Positions 27,254 to 36,607 of a stretch of DNA of 64,000 nt are shown here, one piece after another. Position 1 is the stretch's first letter. Every line of letters starts with the position of its first letter. The notes under the pieces are model-generated. The model had not been told where the DNA came from. It worked only from the letters and a program-made list of their open reading frames with translations, and searched no databases. The position numbers were made by a program, and so were the translations under genes. The stretch comes from Flavobacterium limnophilum (GTDB lineage Bacteria > Bacteroidota > Bacteroidia > Flavobacteriales > Flavobacteriaceae), in the NCBI RefSeq assembly GCF_027111315.2, contig NZ_CP114289.2, forward strand, positions 3,224,001 to 3,288,000, written 5' to 3'.

Positions 27254-30010
27254 TTAATCTTTGATGATTTTATACGTTAAGGTTTTTTCTGAATCAGTGA
27301 CTTTCAATACATAAACTCCATTTGGAAGACTTGAAACATTAAACTGCGTGCTTCCAGAAACAAGTTTTAACACCATTTTACCCTGCATATCAAAAATTTC
27401 ACATGAGGTATTGTCACCACTAAAATCAATATTAAGAACATCTTTTACAGGATTAGGATAAACTCTGAAACTGTTTACCATTTGACCGTAATTTTCCGTG
27501 TTTAATGAAACCCCATCAAGTTTTATTGGAAGATTTGGGGCAGTAACTGAAATACTTGGACTCAAGAAAGAACCAAAAGCATTTATGGTTGGTTCTGAAC
27601 CACTCACCGACTTATACAAAGCTGTAACGCCATTTACCGTATTCAAATAGTAACTTCCAGCATAAGCTTTTGTAGCAATATATACTGCATTCATATCGTT
27701 GGCTTTTACATTGTGTGGTGTAGAAACGCTACCAGTTCCATTAAAGGAGAAAGTACCAGATCCAGCAATTAAAACTGGTGTATTGGCAGGTATTTTACTG
27801 CTTGTAATTTTGGAACCATTAACCTCTATAGCTGAGTATTGCAAGTTGTATGCTGAAATTCCCGATGGGATGGTAGCCTCATAAGGCAGTGTCAACATTC
27901 TATACCCGTTAAAAGTACAACTATAGGTTGCAGCAGTTGCAGTAAAGCCAACAGGAGCATAAAAGTTACCACCAACATCAGTAAGACTAAGATTGGCACA
28001 GGAAGTGCCTGCTATAACATTTGGGTTGGTGTTTACAGCCGAACCGTTTACGTAATAAATACAATTTTTATTGGAAGCAGATACATTCCAGTTTTGAGCC
28101 GAAGTAATACCCGAAGTACCTACATAATCCATTGATGTATAGGACGCATTTTCTAGACAATCCAATTCATTACTGTCTCCGGCACTGTAACTACCTGTAA
28201 ACTTAAACATTTTTTCATCTCCAACTCTGAAGTAGACATCTCCAAAATCAATTGTTAGTTTAGAACTGTAATTGCCGCTAACGACACCTAGAATACCCAT
28301 ACATCCATCAGTCAAAACTTTTCGAGAAATATCTAATACCCAATCATAATTTCCGTTTTTATCAAAATTAACTGACCCATAATTGTAAGACTTGGTTGCT
28401 CCAGCATTATTAATATAATACAAAGTAATATTTGAAGAATAATTTAATGTAGATGTAATAGTATTAATATGGAATACCAACTGGTTGTATCTGTCGTCTA
28501 GCTTAACATACCCGTTAGCACTTGTGGCATTGGCACTTATAAGTGGAAAACCATTATAAAAACTAACCCCCGTTTTTCCACTTAGCTGATAAGCTGTTCC
28601 AAAGGCAGCATTGGTTACAACCTGGTCCTCAATTTTATTATAATGATATGCTGCTCCTGTCATTTGCGAAACTGGTCTCACACTGCTTTTTGCAAAAACA
28701 AGCGTGGTAAAGCTGGAAGGACTAATACTTATCTTTGGACGACAGGTTTCAGTAGCAAAGCTCAAATCTGTCGAAGCCATGTTAACCGACTCTGTTGTTT
28801 TAACCATTTTTCCCGAGATTGTGTAGAATGGCAAATCAACAGTAAGGTTGTAAGTATCCGTTGCAGGATTAACAACCATTACAACCACACTGTCTCCAGT
28901 ATCAGAGATATAGGTTGAGCCTGTTAACTTTCCTGTAGTATCAGCCCAGGCATTTCCTATACGTGTTTTTCCGGTAGCATACTTTGCAAAATGAGACAAG
29001 ATATAACCACGCTTGGTAATTTCACCCACCGTGGTTCCGTATGATCCATCTCCCATCAGACCGTAATAGCGTTTGGCAGCATAATGCACCCAAGCGTTTA
29101 CGTTACTCAACATAGCCGAGTTGACTTGTCCTGCAAAATCGAATGCGTCCTTACTCCAGTCGAAATTGCGGGGAGTATTTCCCGGAGGATTCCAGTTCAT
29201 CAGGTACTCGGTCATCCAAACCTCTTTTCCTTTGGCTTGTATTTGTTTTAATCCAGTCTGAATAGCACCGTACTGATGGCCTGCAAAATATGTTAAATTT
29301 GCCAACACAGCATCATTATTGAATGCGGTAGAATAATTATCCGTTATTCCTATTCCTTCAGGTGCCATAATTGGACAATTGATTAATTGTCCGTAGTCTT
29401 TTACAAAAGTAGATATCTGCGTAGGATTCCAAATACATCCAGCGTAAGTCGCACGCTCATCAGGTTCATTCTGGACAGAAATGGCATCCAGTTCCGCACC
29501 GTTCTGTTTCAAGTAAGTTGCATAACCATTCAGGTAATTGGCATAGTCTGGATAATAAACAGGTAAAAGGGAATTATCCTGTTTGACATTGTTGGCATCA
29601 ACATATACCGCATTAACAGTATTGTATGTTTTCCACTCGGCAGGCATTGACCATGGACTTGCAAATATTTTAATCCCCAGCGACTTGCCTAATTGTGCCG
29701 TAGCCAACGATTGGCTCCATGATGACGGAAAGCTTTCTGAAGCACCTGCAACAGCAATGGGGATATATAAACGCATAATATTATAACCAGCTTCACTATT
29801 TTGGCCCCAAATTTTATTAATTTCATCGGGTGTCATGTGATCGTACCCAAATTGTGGGCTACAAACAAACCCGCCAAATCCAGTGATTTTCTGGTAAGTC
29901 GTGCCGCTATTAACCGTTAGTGTTGCCGATTGCGTTGTAGTTTGGGCGATTATTCCCTGTGTGATAACAAAGAAACTCAGCAAAATAAATAATTGTAAAT
30001 GTCCTTTCAT
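27254..30010 (-). CDS. GH30 glucuronoxylanase with C-terminal T9SS sorting domain
   Basis: A 918-residue secreted enzyme predicted to cut the xylan backbone next to glucuronic acid branches. Signal peptide MKGHLQLFILLSFFVITQGI, cleavage near IIAQ. The GH30 barrel plus side sandwich covers about 25-435: ITGFGGFVCSP, acid/base E182 in SVQNEPDE, nucleophile E268 in VWMTEYLMN. The overall pattern fits subfamily 8 glucuronoxylanases, although the arginine that reads the acid branch was not located. Residues about 440-830 are unassigned beta-rich modules, possibly carbohydrate-binding. The last 75 residues are a type A T9SS sorting domain (FRVYPNPVKDVLNIDF, LPNGVYVLKVTD, YKIIKD end). It is the only gene here with such a domain, so it is exported by type IX secretion. 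Promoter and operator lie upstream at 30186-30225. Confidence 0.93.
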   Translation of the reverse strand: MKGHLQLFILLSFFVITQGIIAQTTTQSATLTVNSGTTYQKITGFGGFVCSPQFGYDHMTPDEINKIWGQNSEAGYNIMRLYIPIAVAGASESFPSSWSQSLATAQLGKSLGIKIFASPWSMPAEWKTYNTVNAVYVDANNVKQDNSLLPVYYPDYANYLNGYATYLKQNGAELDAISVQNEPDERATYAGCIWNPTQISTFVKDYGQLINCPIMAPEGIGITDNYSTAFNNDAVLANLTYFAGHQYGAIQTGLKQIQAKGKEVWMTEYLMNWNPPGNTPRNFDWSKDAFDFAGQVNSAMLSNVNAWVHYAAKRYYGLMGDGSYGTTVGEITKRGYILSHFAKYATGKTRIGNAWADTTGKLTGSTYISDTGDSVVVMVVNPATDTYNLTVDLPFYTISGKMVKTTESVNMASTDLSFATETCRPKISISPSSFTTLVFAKSSVRPVSQMTGAAYHYNKIEDQVVTNAAFGTAYQLSGKTGVSFYNGFPLISANATSANGYVKLDDRYNQLVFHINTITSTLNYSSNITLYYINNAGATKSYNYGSVNFDKNGNYDWVLDISRKVLTDGCMGILGVVSGNYSSKLTIDFGDVYFRVGDEKMFKFTGSYSAGDSNELDCLENASYTSMDYVGTSGITSAQNWNVSASNKNCIYYVNGSAVNTNPNVIAGTSCANLSLTDVGGNFYAPVGFTATAATYSCTFNGYRMLTLPYEATIPSGISAYNLQYSAIEVNGSKITSSKIPANTPVLIAGSGTFSFNGTGSVSTPHNVKANDMNAVYIATKAYAGSYYLNTVNGVTALYKSVSGSEPTINAFGSFLSPSISVTAPNLPIKLDGVSLNTENYGQMVNSFRVYPNPVKDVLNIDFSGDNTSCEIFDMQGKMVLKLVSGSTQFNVSSLPNGVYVLKVTDSEKTLTYKIIKD

Positions 30011-30185
30011 AAAATTAATGTTTAAATGTGTGAATATATTGACAGTATCAAATGGTTATTAGAAGTTTTTTTGAATCAACAAATCATTTTCAAGCACAAA
30101 AAAATGCATTACGTTAAACTATACGTAATAATTCATTTCTTTTTTTATGGAGAACATAAATTATCAGGCTTTTGATTCAATAAAG
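30011..30185 (-). other. 5-prime leader of the GH30 mRNA
   Basis: About 170 nt separate the predicted start of transcription from the GH30 ATG. A short inverted repeat, ATTACGT (30108-30114) and ACGTAAT (30123-30129), may form a small hairpin. No ORF is seen. Confidence 0.35.
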
Positions 30186-30215
30186 CAAATATATTAAAAA
30201 ATACAGGGTACGCAA
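30186..30215 (-). promoter_or_regulatory. GH30 promoter, TTG-N19-TATATTTG
   Basis: On the minus strand a TTG (30213-30215) is followed after exactly 19 nt by TATATTTG (30186-30193), a perfect Bacteroidota -33/-7 pair. The TTG belongs to the operator at 30210-30225, so regulator binding and RNA polymerase contact overlap. Confidence 0.7.
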
Positions 30216-30225
30216 TCGGTTGTGT
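30210..30225. promoter_or_regulatory. LacI-type operator at the GH30 promoter
   Basis: ACGCAATCGGTTGTGT is the reverse complement form of the shared site (ACACAACCGATTGCGT on the minus strand). It covers the -33 TTG of the GH30 promoter. Confidence 0.62.
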
Positions 30226-30500
30226 TTATTTATTTTTTATCTTGTCTTGCCCTAAAATGAAAAAGAAGATTTGAAAAAAATGGTAAAAACCTTTGAAATT
30301 TAGAAAGCTCATAAAGTTTTGATTTGAAGTAGCTATTTTGGTTTTACAACCAAATTAGAGTGCCTTTATCCAAAAATAACCAATTCTTAAAATCACGAAA
30401 AAAACAAAGTGAAGAGTCGATTGTTGAGTGATGGATTGGGAATGCTAGTTAAAAACATGTTAAAGTTCTTAAAAAATAAATTTCAAGATTATTCCACAAA
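30226..30500. other. Spacer upstream of the GH30 control region
   Basis: AT-rich non-coding stretch between the GH30 operator and the GH5 terminator. No gene, no further operator core and no repeat is seen. Confidence 0.3.
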
Positions 30501-30529
30501 AAAACGCCCCAGCTTAGCTGAGACGTTTT
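30501..30529 (-). terminator. Terminator after the GH5 gene
   Basis: Arms at 30501-30514 and 30516-30529 (AAAACGCCCCAGCT and AGCTGAGACGTTTT). On the minus strand the two imperfect positions become G-U pairs, whereas on the plus strand they would be A-C mismatches, so the hairpin works for minus-strand transcripts. A T-rich run follows. It is about 100 nt past the GH5 stop. Confidence 0.75.
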
Positions 30530-30630
30530 CTTCTTTATTGCTTTCAATATTTAAAAGTACATCAATCCAATAAATAATAAAGCGATTGTGCGTCTTTATA
30601 AATTTTGAAAACCAATTTGGTTTTATGGCA

Positions 30631-31872
30631 TTAATTGCAAATAATTGCTTTTTTGGCATATTCTTTAAACCATTTATAAACAGGATTTGCGCAAGCTTGG
30701 GGGTCATTGCTGTATGCAATACCTCCATTTACCGATCCTTTGTCTATAAGGTTTTCCGGAGACAAAACGTTCCAACTCACATTGCCCGATTCGTCGGTAA
30801 GCGACTTGAAATTAGCTCCAAATCCCCATCCTCCTGCAGTTCCTGTAACTCCACCTTTTCCCCAAACCGGATATTTGTCGGGACCCCAATCAATTTCTGT
30901 AATGGCAATAGGTGCAATATCGGCAACAGGCTTTATGTTTTCATTCCAATTGGCTCTAAATAAGGTTGGGTCATTATTGTCTTTACCCCAATAACCAGGA
31001 TAAATATGCACCGCATAGCCAATATTCTCTCCCACAATAGGATTAACGGCATAGCCTTTATATTGTGATTGCCATCCTGAGCCCGGAATCCAAAGGATAT
31101 TATTGGCTCCATTAGCCTTAATCATGTCGACTATTGGTTGAAAAAACAATTTCAATTGATCAAAATGAGCTTGACTATTCGCTCCATAAGTTCCATCAGG
31201 AAGTTTGATTCTTATAGGTTCATTTGCCAGTTCAAACATAACATGATCAGAATTTTTCAATGATGGATGTTTCGAGATATAATCCCAAATAACTTTCAAG
31301 TAATTTTGATAAGCATCTCCCACCGCTATGTTTTCAGGACAAACACCGGGTGGACGCAAAATAATATACATCCCCCTTGTTTTTGCATGCGCTATGAGCG
31401 GAAGAATCACTTTATCTATGGCGTCCTTGAAACGATCGACATTAAATTGGGATATATCATTTTCTTGAATGCCTGAAACTCCCAAATTGTTTGTCCAATA
31501 GGGATCGATATGCAATCTCACGTAATTAAGATACCATCCTTGTTTCGCATCAGACAACTTGTCCATTATTGATTTATTGTACTTTAAGCAACCTGCCACA
31601 TCATAATTATTCCAACGCCATTCGCCAACAGCTCCACCATTAAACCAGGGACTAGGCGTAATGGCAACACCATGTAAATTAACTATATTACCACAGGGGT
31701 CTTTTAGATATTTGCCTACCACCTTTAACTTAGGCGTTGCCAACGGCCAAGTAATTGTTTCTTCAACTGGGGCTACAGGATCAGATTTGGCTGGAGTGTC
31801 ATCCTTGGAACAAGACACCAAAAACAACAGCAAAAAAGCAAATTGTATGCTAAATAATTTATAGAATTTCAT
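30631..31872 (-). CDS. GH5 endo-glycanase, lipoprotein
   Basis: A 413-residue lipoprotein (signal MKFYKLFSIQFAFLLLFL, lipobox LVSC, then SKDD). The GH5 barrel occupies about 45-410: NIVNLHGVAITPSPWFNGG, LNYVRLHIDPYW, acid/base E218 in FELANEPIRI, nucleophile E326 in IAITEIDWG. The SKDD directly after the lipidated Cys resembles the acidic export signal of Bacteroidota surface lipoproteins. GH5 includes cellulases, mannanases and xylanases; among xylan loci of gut Bacteroidota a GH5 xylanase is common. A role on the xylan backbone is therefore the best guess, but the subfamily could not be settled. It lies between the GH30 gene and the xus operon and may be read as its own unit. Confidence 0.9.
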   Translation of the reverse strand: MKFYKLFSIQFAFLLLFLVSCSKDDTPAKSDPVAPVEETITWPLATPKLKVVGKYLKDPCGNIVNLHGVAITPSPWFNGGAVGEWRWNNYDVAGCLKYNKSIMDKLSDAKQGWYLNYVRLHIDPYWTNNLGVSGIQENDISQFNVDRFKDAIDKVILPLIAHAKTRGMYIILRPPGVCPENIAVGDAYQNYLKVIWDYISKHPSLKNSDHVMFELANEPIRIKLPDGTYGANSQAHFDQLKLFFQPIVDMIKANGANNILWIPGSGWQSQYKGYAVNPIVGENIGYAVHIYPGYWGKDNNDPTLFRANWNENIKPVADIAPIAITEIDWGPDKYPVWGKGGVTGTAGGWGFGANFKSLTDESGNVSWNVLSPENLIDKGSVNGGIAYSNDPQACANPVYKWFKEYAKKAIICN

Positions 31873-31897
31873 TTTAATTGATTTTTAAATTAATAAA

Positions 31898-31936
31898 CCC
31901 TTTGGATGTAATTTAAAAATAAATACACCCAAAGGG
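31898..31936 (-). terminator. Terminator of the xus operon
   Basis: CCCTTTGGATGTA (31898-31910) pairs with TACACCCAAAGGG (31924-31936), 13 bp with one pair that is G-U on the minus strand, and a 13-nt AT loop. It is 69 nt after the GH10 stop and before the GH5 start, so GH5 is probably separately transcribed or reached by read-through. Confidence 0.65.
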
Positions 31937-32004
31937 AAAACTCAAGTTGGATTTTTAAGCTGATTACAAATCATTGAATGAACCATCAGCTATCGTCCAA
32001 CTTA

Positions 32005-33708
32005 TTATTTTAGGGATTTAAGTCCATCTGCAAAACCGGCATAAGCTGGCTTGCGAGTGTAGTCTAATTTCCAGAGTCCGATTGGTTCTCCTCCTCTCCA
32101 GGACGAACTGGTTGGACTATCTGTTGCAGCCCATTGAGTAATACCGTAACGCTGTGCAACCGGTACAATTTCAAAATAAGCTTTTAGAATTTGCTGGTAG
32201 AAATCGGACATCTGCTGTAGTTGGGCAGAAGTAACATTTTCAGTTTTTACCGTTACTCCACCCTCCTTGATTCCCATGTCAAGTTCGGATACTTTCACGA
32301 GTTTGCCTGTTGCTGCTATTTTTGTCAACATTGCCCTGATACCTTCAATTGTGGTTTCACCCAAGGTTACGTGCATTTGGGTTCCGATACCATCAACTTT
32401 AACACCTTTGCTTTCTACATATTGAATGTACTGAATAAGTCCCTGACATTTCTTTTGGTCTGCAGCTTCCAATCCATAATCATTTATAAAAAGCTTGTCT
32501 GCAGCATTTCCATACTTACGCGCTAACTGAATTGCACGAACGGCATAATCCTTACCCAGATAATCTTGCCAGTAAAATTCATCTGCCGCCAAAGTTTTAC
32601 CGACACCGGTTTTAAGTTGTGCAGGATCCGGCCAATCAGACATCGGTTCGTTCACCACATCCCAGGCTTTTACATAAGGAGCACAATTAGTAACCATGCC
32701 TTTTATCCATTTTTCCAATGCCTCATCAATAATGACTTTCTTCTGCTCAGGTGTTTTTTCCTTTGTTTGAATACTGCCCGTTGCGTTATACTTTTCCACT
32801 TTGATATTATCATAGTAAAAACTAGTGGCTGTTTTTCCAAGGTTAAAGGCAATTGTATTACAGTCTACCATATTTGAAGTAACCGTAATCTCTTTAACAT
32901 AAGTAGTCCAGGCGGTTGTGTAAGGAACAGCACCAAAAAAGTCCCAATGCTTGTAGCCTCCTGGATTCAATTGTGCCTGTGTCGGAGAAGATGCTGCAAC
33001 ATCGGCACGCACATCCATGGTAAGTTTGTACTTGTCCCCCAATTTTACAGCCGGAGTAAACTTTACATAAAACTGTGCTTCCCAATCATTGGCACGAACA
33101 CTGGCATTTGTTAATTTAAGTGCTCTTCCCACTCCTTTTGCTCCTTGACCAACTGCGGTATAACTAGCAGTTACCTTTGAATTAACCTGATAATTTGAAC
33201 TGTTATCTGTCTCAAAATCATTTTCCATTGCCAAATCCCATCCTGGACCTGTTGATGATAGGACATCTGGAGCAATCAATTTTTTTAGATAAGTCGCATT
33301 TTGATTGGCATGCCAACAAAGGGTGTGTCCAAAAACGGAAACATTGGCCTCTTGGGCTGCTTTCAATAATTTATTGACATTGTCAAGAGCGAGACTTCCA
33401 TCGGCTTGAACTATTGCGCCATGTTTCATTTCATAGCCACAGCTAACCTCGTCAAAATTTTTGTTGACCAATCTGTACTGCACACTTTTATTTACGTAAT
33501 CAGCCAAACTGATTCCTACCCCCAATTTAAAATCAGGATTAGCCGTTCTATCCACATAAGTCTTTAAATCGGCATAGGCATCAATGCTTTCCTGATTGGC
33601 AATACTTTCAGGTTTTTCCACCTCGTATGAAAGCACATGGGGTTCTGTACACGATGCCAATGACAGCACCAACGCAGCAAGAGGCAAAATTCTATATATT
33701 TTTTTCAT
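32005..33708 (-). CDS. xyn10C: GH10 surface xylanase with internal carbohydrate-binding insertion
   Basis: A 567-residue lipoprotein (signal MKKIYRILPLAALVLSLASC) that cuts xylan at the cell surface. The GH10 barrel is split. Its first third (about 45-140, with HGAIVQADGSL and VFGHTLCWHANQNATYLKKL) runs into a 160-residue jelly-roll insertion (about 150-310, NDFETDNSSNYQV, YKLTMDVRAD, FYYDNIKVEKYN) resembling CBM4/CBM22. The barrel then resumes (EALEKWIKGMVT) with acid/base E354 in WDVVNEPM and nucleophile E475 in VSELDMGI. A CBM nested in the barrel after the HTLCWH strand is the hallmark of the GH10 closing the xus operon in xylan-degrading Bacteroidota. The gene symbol follows that correspondence. 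It lies 38 nt after the DUF1735-like gene. Confidence 0.94.
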   Translation of the reverse strand: MKKIYRILPLAALVLSLASCTEPHVLSYEVEKPESIANQESIDAYADLKTYVDRTANPDFKLGVGISLADYVNKSVQYRLVNKNFDEVSCGYEMKHGAIVQADGSLALDNVNKLLKAAQEANVSVFGHTLCWHANQNATYLKKLIAPDVLSSTGPGWDLAMENDFETDNSSNYQVNSKVTASYTAVGQGAKGVGRALKLTNASVRANDWEAQFYVKFTPAVKLGDKYKLTMDVRADVAASSPTQAQLNPGGYKHWDFFGAVPYTTAWTTYVKEITVTSNMVDCNTIAFNLGKTATSFYYDNIKVEKYNATGSIQTKEKTPEQKKVIIDEALEKWIKGMVTNCAPYVKAWDVVNEPMSDWPDPAQLKTGVGKTLAADEFYWQDYLGKDYAVRAIQLARKYGNAADKLFINDYGLEAADQKKCQGLIQYIQYVESKGVKVDGIGTQMHVTLGETTIEGIRAMLTKIAATGKLVKVSELDMGIKEGGVTVKTENVTSAQLQQMSDFYQQILKAYFEIVPVAQRYGITQWAATDSPTSSSWRGGEPIGLWKLDYTRKPAYAGFADGLKSLK

Positions 33709-33746
33709 GTTATTTGTTTTTAAAAGTGATAAACTATCCCACTAAA

Positions 33747-34781
33747 TTACTTAAGAACAGGAGTGAAAGTTTCCGCCTTAACCCCTCTGTCTCTTAACAC
33801 CAATGTATCATTTGTTGTTACATTAAAATCCTGTAAACCTACCGAATAACTTAGGTAAAGTGCATCACGATCTTTGGATCCCCAACTGTTTTTCTCACCT
33901 CTTTTTACAAATTTACCCGTACCAGATGCCGTATAAGTTCCCGGACTGGAAGACGAAACGGTACAGTTGCCTGTTGCATCAAAGGATAGAATTAATTTAC
34001 AATTGATACTGTTGCCGGCAGCGTCTTTGTAAACAATTGGAAAATCTATATTGGTCAATGAAAGGGTATTAATTTTAAACACTTCATCACTCTCAACATA
34101 AGTTTTATGTCTAACGATGGTTTTGTTTAGAGCAACATTTCCATTCTTGCCTACAATAACATCTTTTCCTCTACGCAAATAATAACCATCCCAAGGATTA
34201 ACATATTTTATGGCATAAAATATAAAATCCTTTGGAGTTACCGCCCAATGACCGGCAATGGCTCTATTAGGATTGGCAATTAATGCTTTTCCAGATAAAA
34301 TAGTATCCGCATTTACAACATTGGTCATCTTGACAGGAATCACATAAGTGTTCTTCACGGCACGAGGATCTGCAAAAAAAGCATCTGTCAACTGGACATC
34401 AAGACCTCCCGTTATCTTCCCATTAGAAATAACAATTTTGTCGGACAACAATGAATAATAGTTACTCGGCATAGGAAGAACATCATCTCCTGCAGGTTTA
34501 AACAACAATCCTGCAGTTAATGGATCAGCAACTTCCACATTGACAGTAACATTTTTGTCATTACTATAAACACCTCCCAAAGTGGCCATTATTCGGCATT
34601 TATGCTCATTATCCAAAGTGGTGTCAAATACATCTTCTCCGAGGGTTATTGTCCTGACTGGAAATTGGTAAGCAAAATAAACAGATTGGAATTCATAATT
34701 ATCATATACCATATCTTGATTAGTACAAGAAGTCAAGGTGCCGATCAAAATTGTGAACATTAAAAATATCTTGTTTTTCAT
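33747..34781 (-). CDS. xusE: DUF1735-like surface lipoprotein (XusE position)
   Basis: A 344-residue lipoprotein (signal MKNKIFLMFTILIGTL, lipobox LTSC). The first half has the pattern of DUF1735/BT_3987-type domains: VYFAYQFPVRTITLGEDVFD, then MPSNYYSLLSDKIVISNGKI and NTYVIPVKMTNV. The second half (about 190-344, WAVTPKDFIFYAIKYVNPWD, DGYYLRRGKD) is a further beta-rich module. There are no catalytic motifs. It sits between the second SusD and the CBM-bearing GH10, the place of xusE in other Bacteroidota xylan operons. A surface xylan-binding role is likely from position but was not shown by any motif. The symbol is given by synteny only. Confidence 0.75.
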   Translation of the reverse strand: MKNKIFLMFTILIGTLTSCTNQDMVYDNYEFQSVYFAYQFPVRTITLGEDVFDTTLDNEHKCRIMATLGGVYSNDKNVTVNVEVADPLTAGLLFKPAGDDVLPMPSNYYSLLSDKIVISNGKITGGLDVQLTDAFFADPRAVKNTYVIPVKMTNVVNADTILSGKALIANPNRAIAGHWAVTPKDFIFYAIKYVNPWDGYYLRRGKDVIVGKNGNVALNKTIVRHKTYVESDEVFKINTLSLTNIDFPIVYKDAAGNSINCKLILSFDATGNCTVSSSSPGTYTASGTGKFVKRGEKNSWGSKDRDALYLSYSVGLQDFNVTTNDTLVLRDRGVKAETFTPVLK

Positions 34782-34832
34782 TTTTTTGAAATTTTATTAA
34801 AAATAAATAGCATTAAAGATAAGCATTAAATC

Positions 34833-36578
34833 TTACCACCCTTTGTTTTGTTTCAATGCGTTAAACTTAAGCGTTTCGTTATATGGTATTGGCCCGTGGT
34901 ACATGTAGTCGGCAAAAACCCTATTCTCTACAGAAATTTTTGTATATGTGGGTACAGCAGTGGTGCCTTGAATATTCATGCCTTGGGCAGATTCTCCCAA
35001 GTTTGATTTCCATCTACGCAAGTCCCAAAAACGGTATCCTTCAAAACATAATTCCAAACGGCGCTCATTTCTAATTAAAACGCGCATTGCATCTTTATCC
35101 GATTTGATGGATTCAAGATAATTATCTTGGACAAAGCCCGCACGTCTTCTTATCGCTTTAATCACGTCGTAAGCTGAAAACCCATGACTTCCTCCTGATA
35201 AAGGCCCCCAAGCTTCATTGGCAGCTTCGGCATAATTAAGATATAACTCGGTGTAACGCATGCGTGGTCTGTAATGTCTTTGACTAGTCGTTGATTGAGG
35301 ATTCAAATTCACGTCTTGTCTCAACAACTTTTTCATGTAATAACCAGTTCTGGTTGATGTTGCAGTTTTATTAAGTCCATCATTTGTTGCTCCATTACTG
35401 GCAGTTGTAATCACTGTGGAATTCACCCCTGCCACATCTTGATTAACCAAAATAAAATGCTTCAAACGAGGATCACGATTTGCATAAGGAGTAGATGCAT
35501 TATAATTGCTTGAGGCATGTGTAATAGGATATCCGTTAGCAGCCGGAAAAGCATCCACCAAGTTTTGTGTGGGATTTATGCGTCCCTTTCCATAAAGTGT
35601 AGGAGGAAAATTATCGGCCTCCAAATTATTACTGTTGGCAATATCTGTTCTCCAAACCACTTCTTTTGGATTTATTCCGGAACCTAATGCTTCGATTTCG
35701 GCAGTATTTTTATACCAAGTCAACCCATTTGCATCTAAACCTGCAACACCTCCATTAAGAGTTATTAGTTCACCGGCATAATCGGCAGCGGCTCCCCAAT
35801 TTGTTGTGTTACCACCATTAAAAGCTGGGCTTGCAGCCAATAAAGCGGCTTGAGCCTTAACAAACATCACGATTCTACCACTCATTCTTTGTCTGGCATA
35901 ATCCCCAAAAACACGATTGTAATCATTCAAGTTATTATAACCGGGAGGCAAAGTGGTTGCCATTTCAAAATCTAAAGGAAGCAATTCTTTGGCTTTTGCC
36001 AAATCAAGATAAATTTGGGCCATACACTGATTGAATGTATTGCGCGGTATATTGAAATATGAAGTGGGTGTTTCTGGATCCAATACAATGGGAACACCCA
36101 ACAATTCATTGCTGTCCGTTACGCCTGAATGGGCCTGCAACAAATAATACATATAAAGCGCTCGCAATCCATAAGCTTCGCCTTTGAGTCGCTGTCTAAA
36201 CATCAAACTGACATTGGCATCCAAAGCCCATTTAACTTTATCGGCTTCTTCAAGAAAGATGTTCAAATATTGAATGGCAGCCTTTGAATTTGTCCATTGA
36301 TCCAATGGATTAAAATTAGCCGTCCATTGTCCTGTGGCTATTTTACGATAACTATTGGTGACGTCATTAGACACGGCATCATCGGTTGCCACATCACTAA
36401 ACGACCATCCATTACCCGGTAGTCTGGTATAAGCATTGAGTAAAATTCCCTGTGCATATTCTGCTTCAGCATACATGTCATCAAGTCCTCTATTGTTTTC
36501 TATAGCTGGCTCGATAAGATCATCACAACTAATAAATGTAAAGATGACTGACAATACTATTAAGATTTTTTTATTCAT
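34833..36578 (-). CDS. xusD: SusD-family xylan-binding lipoprotein, second pair
   Basis: A 581-residue SusD/RagB protein (signal MNKKILIVLSVIFTFISC, then DDLIEPAIENNRG). Family features are the N-terminal YAEAEYAQGILLNAYTRLPG, TPR helices (GEAYGLRALYMYYLLQAH; RIVMFVKAQAALLAASPAFN) and the C-terminal RNERRLELCFEGYRFWDLRR followed by YHGPIPYNETLKFN. It follows its SusC by 29 nt. It belongs to the second half of the duplicated SusC/D arrangement typical of xylan operons, and binds oligosaccharides above the SusC channel. The symbol rests on gene order. Confidence 0.93.
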   Translation of the reverse strand: MNKKILIVLSVIFTFISCDDLIEPAIENNRGLDDMYAEAEYAQGILLNAYTRLPGNGWSFSDVATDDAVSNDVTNSYRKIATGQWTANFNPLDQWTNSKAAIQYLNIFLEEADKVKWALDANVSLMFRQRLKGEAYGLRALYMYYLLQAHSGVTDSNELLGVPIVLDPETPTSYFNIPRNTFNQCMAQIYLDLAKAKELLPLDFEMATTLPPGYNNLNDYNRVFGDYARQRMSGRIVMFVKAQAALLAASPAFNGGNTTNWGAAADYAGELITLNGGVAGLDANGLTWYKNTAEIEALGSGINPKEVVWRTDIANSNNLEADNFPPTLYGKGRINPTQNLVDAFPAANGYPITHASSNYNASTPYANRDPRLKHFILVNQDVAGVNSTVITTASNGATNDGLNKTATSTRTGYYMKKLLRQDVNLNPQSTTSQRHYRPRMRYTELYLNYAEAANEAWGPLSGGSHGFSAYDVIKAIRRRAGFVQDNYLESIKSDKDAMRVLIRNERRLELCFEGYRFWDLRRWKSNLGESAQGMNIQGTTAVPTYTKISVENRVFADYMYHGPIPYNETLKFNALKQNKGW

Positions 36579-36607
36579 ATCATTTAATTTTTTAATGATT
36601 TGTTAAT

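Noticed and set aside
30489..30728. 79-codon minus-strand frame past the GH5 end
   Set aside because: It overlaps the GH5 C-terminus in another frame and runs through the terminator hairpin, so it is not a gene.
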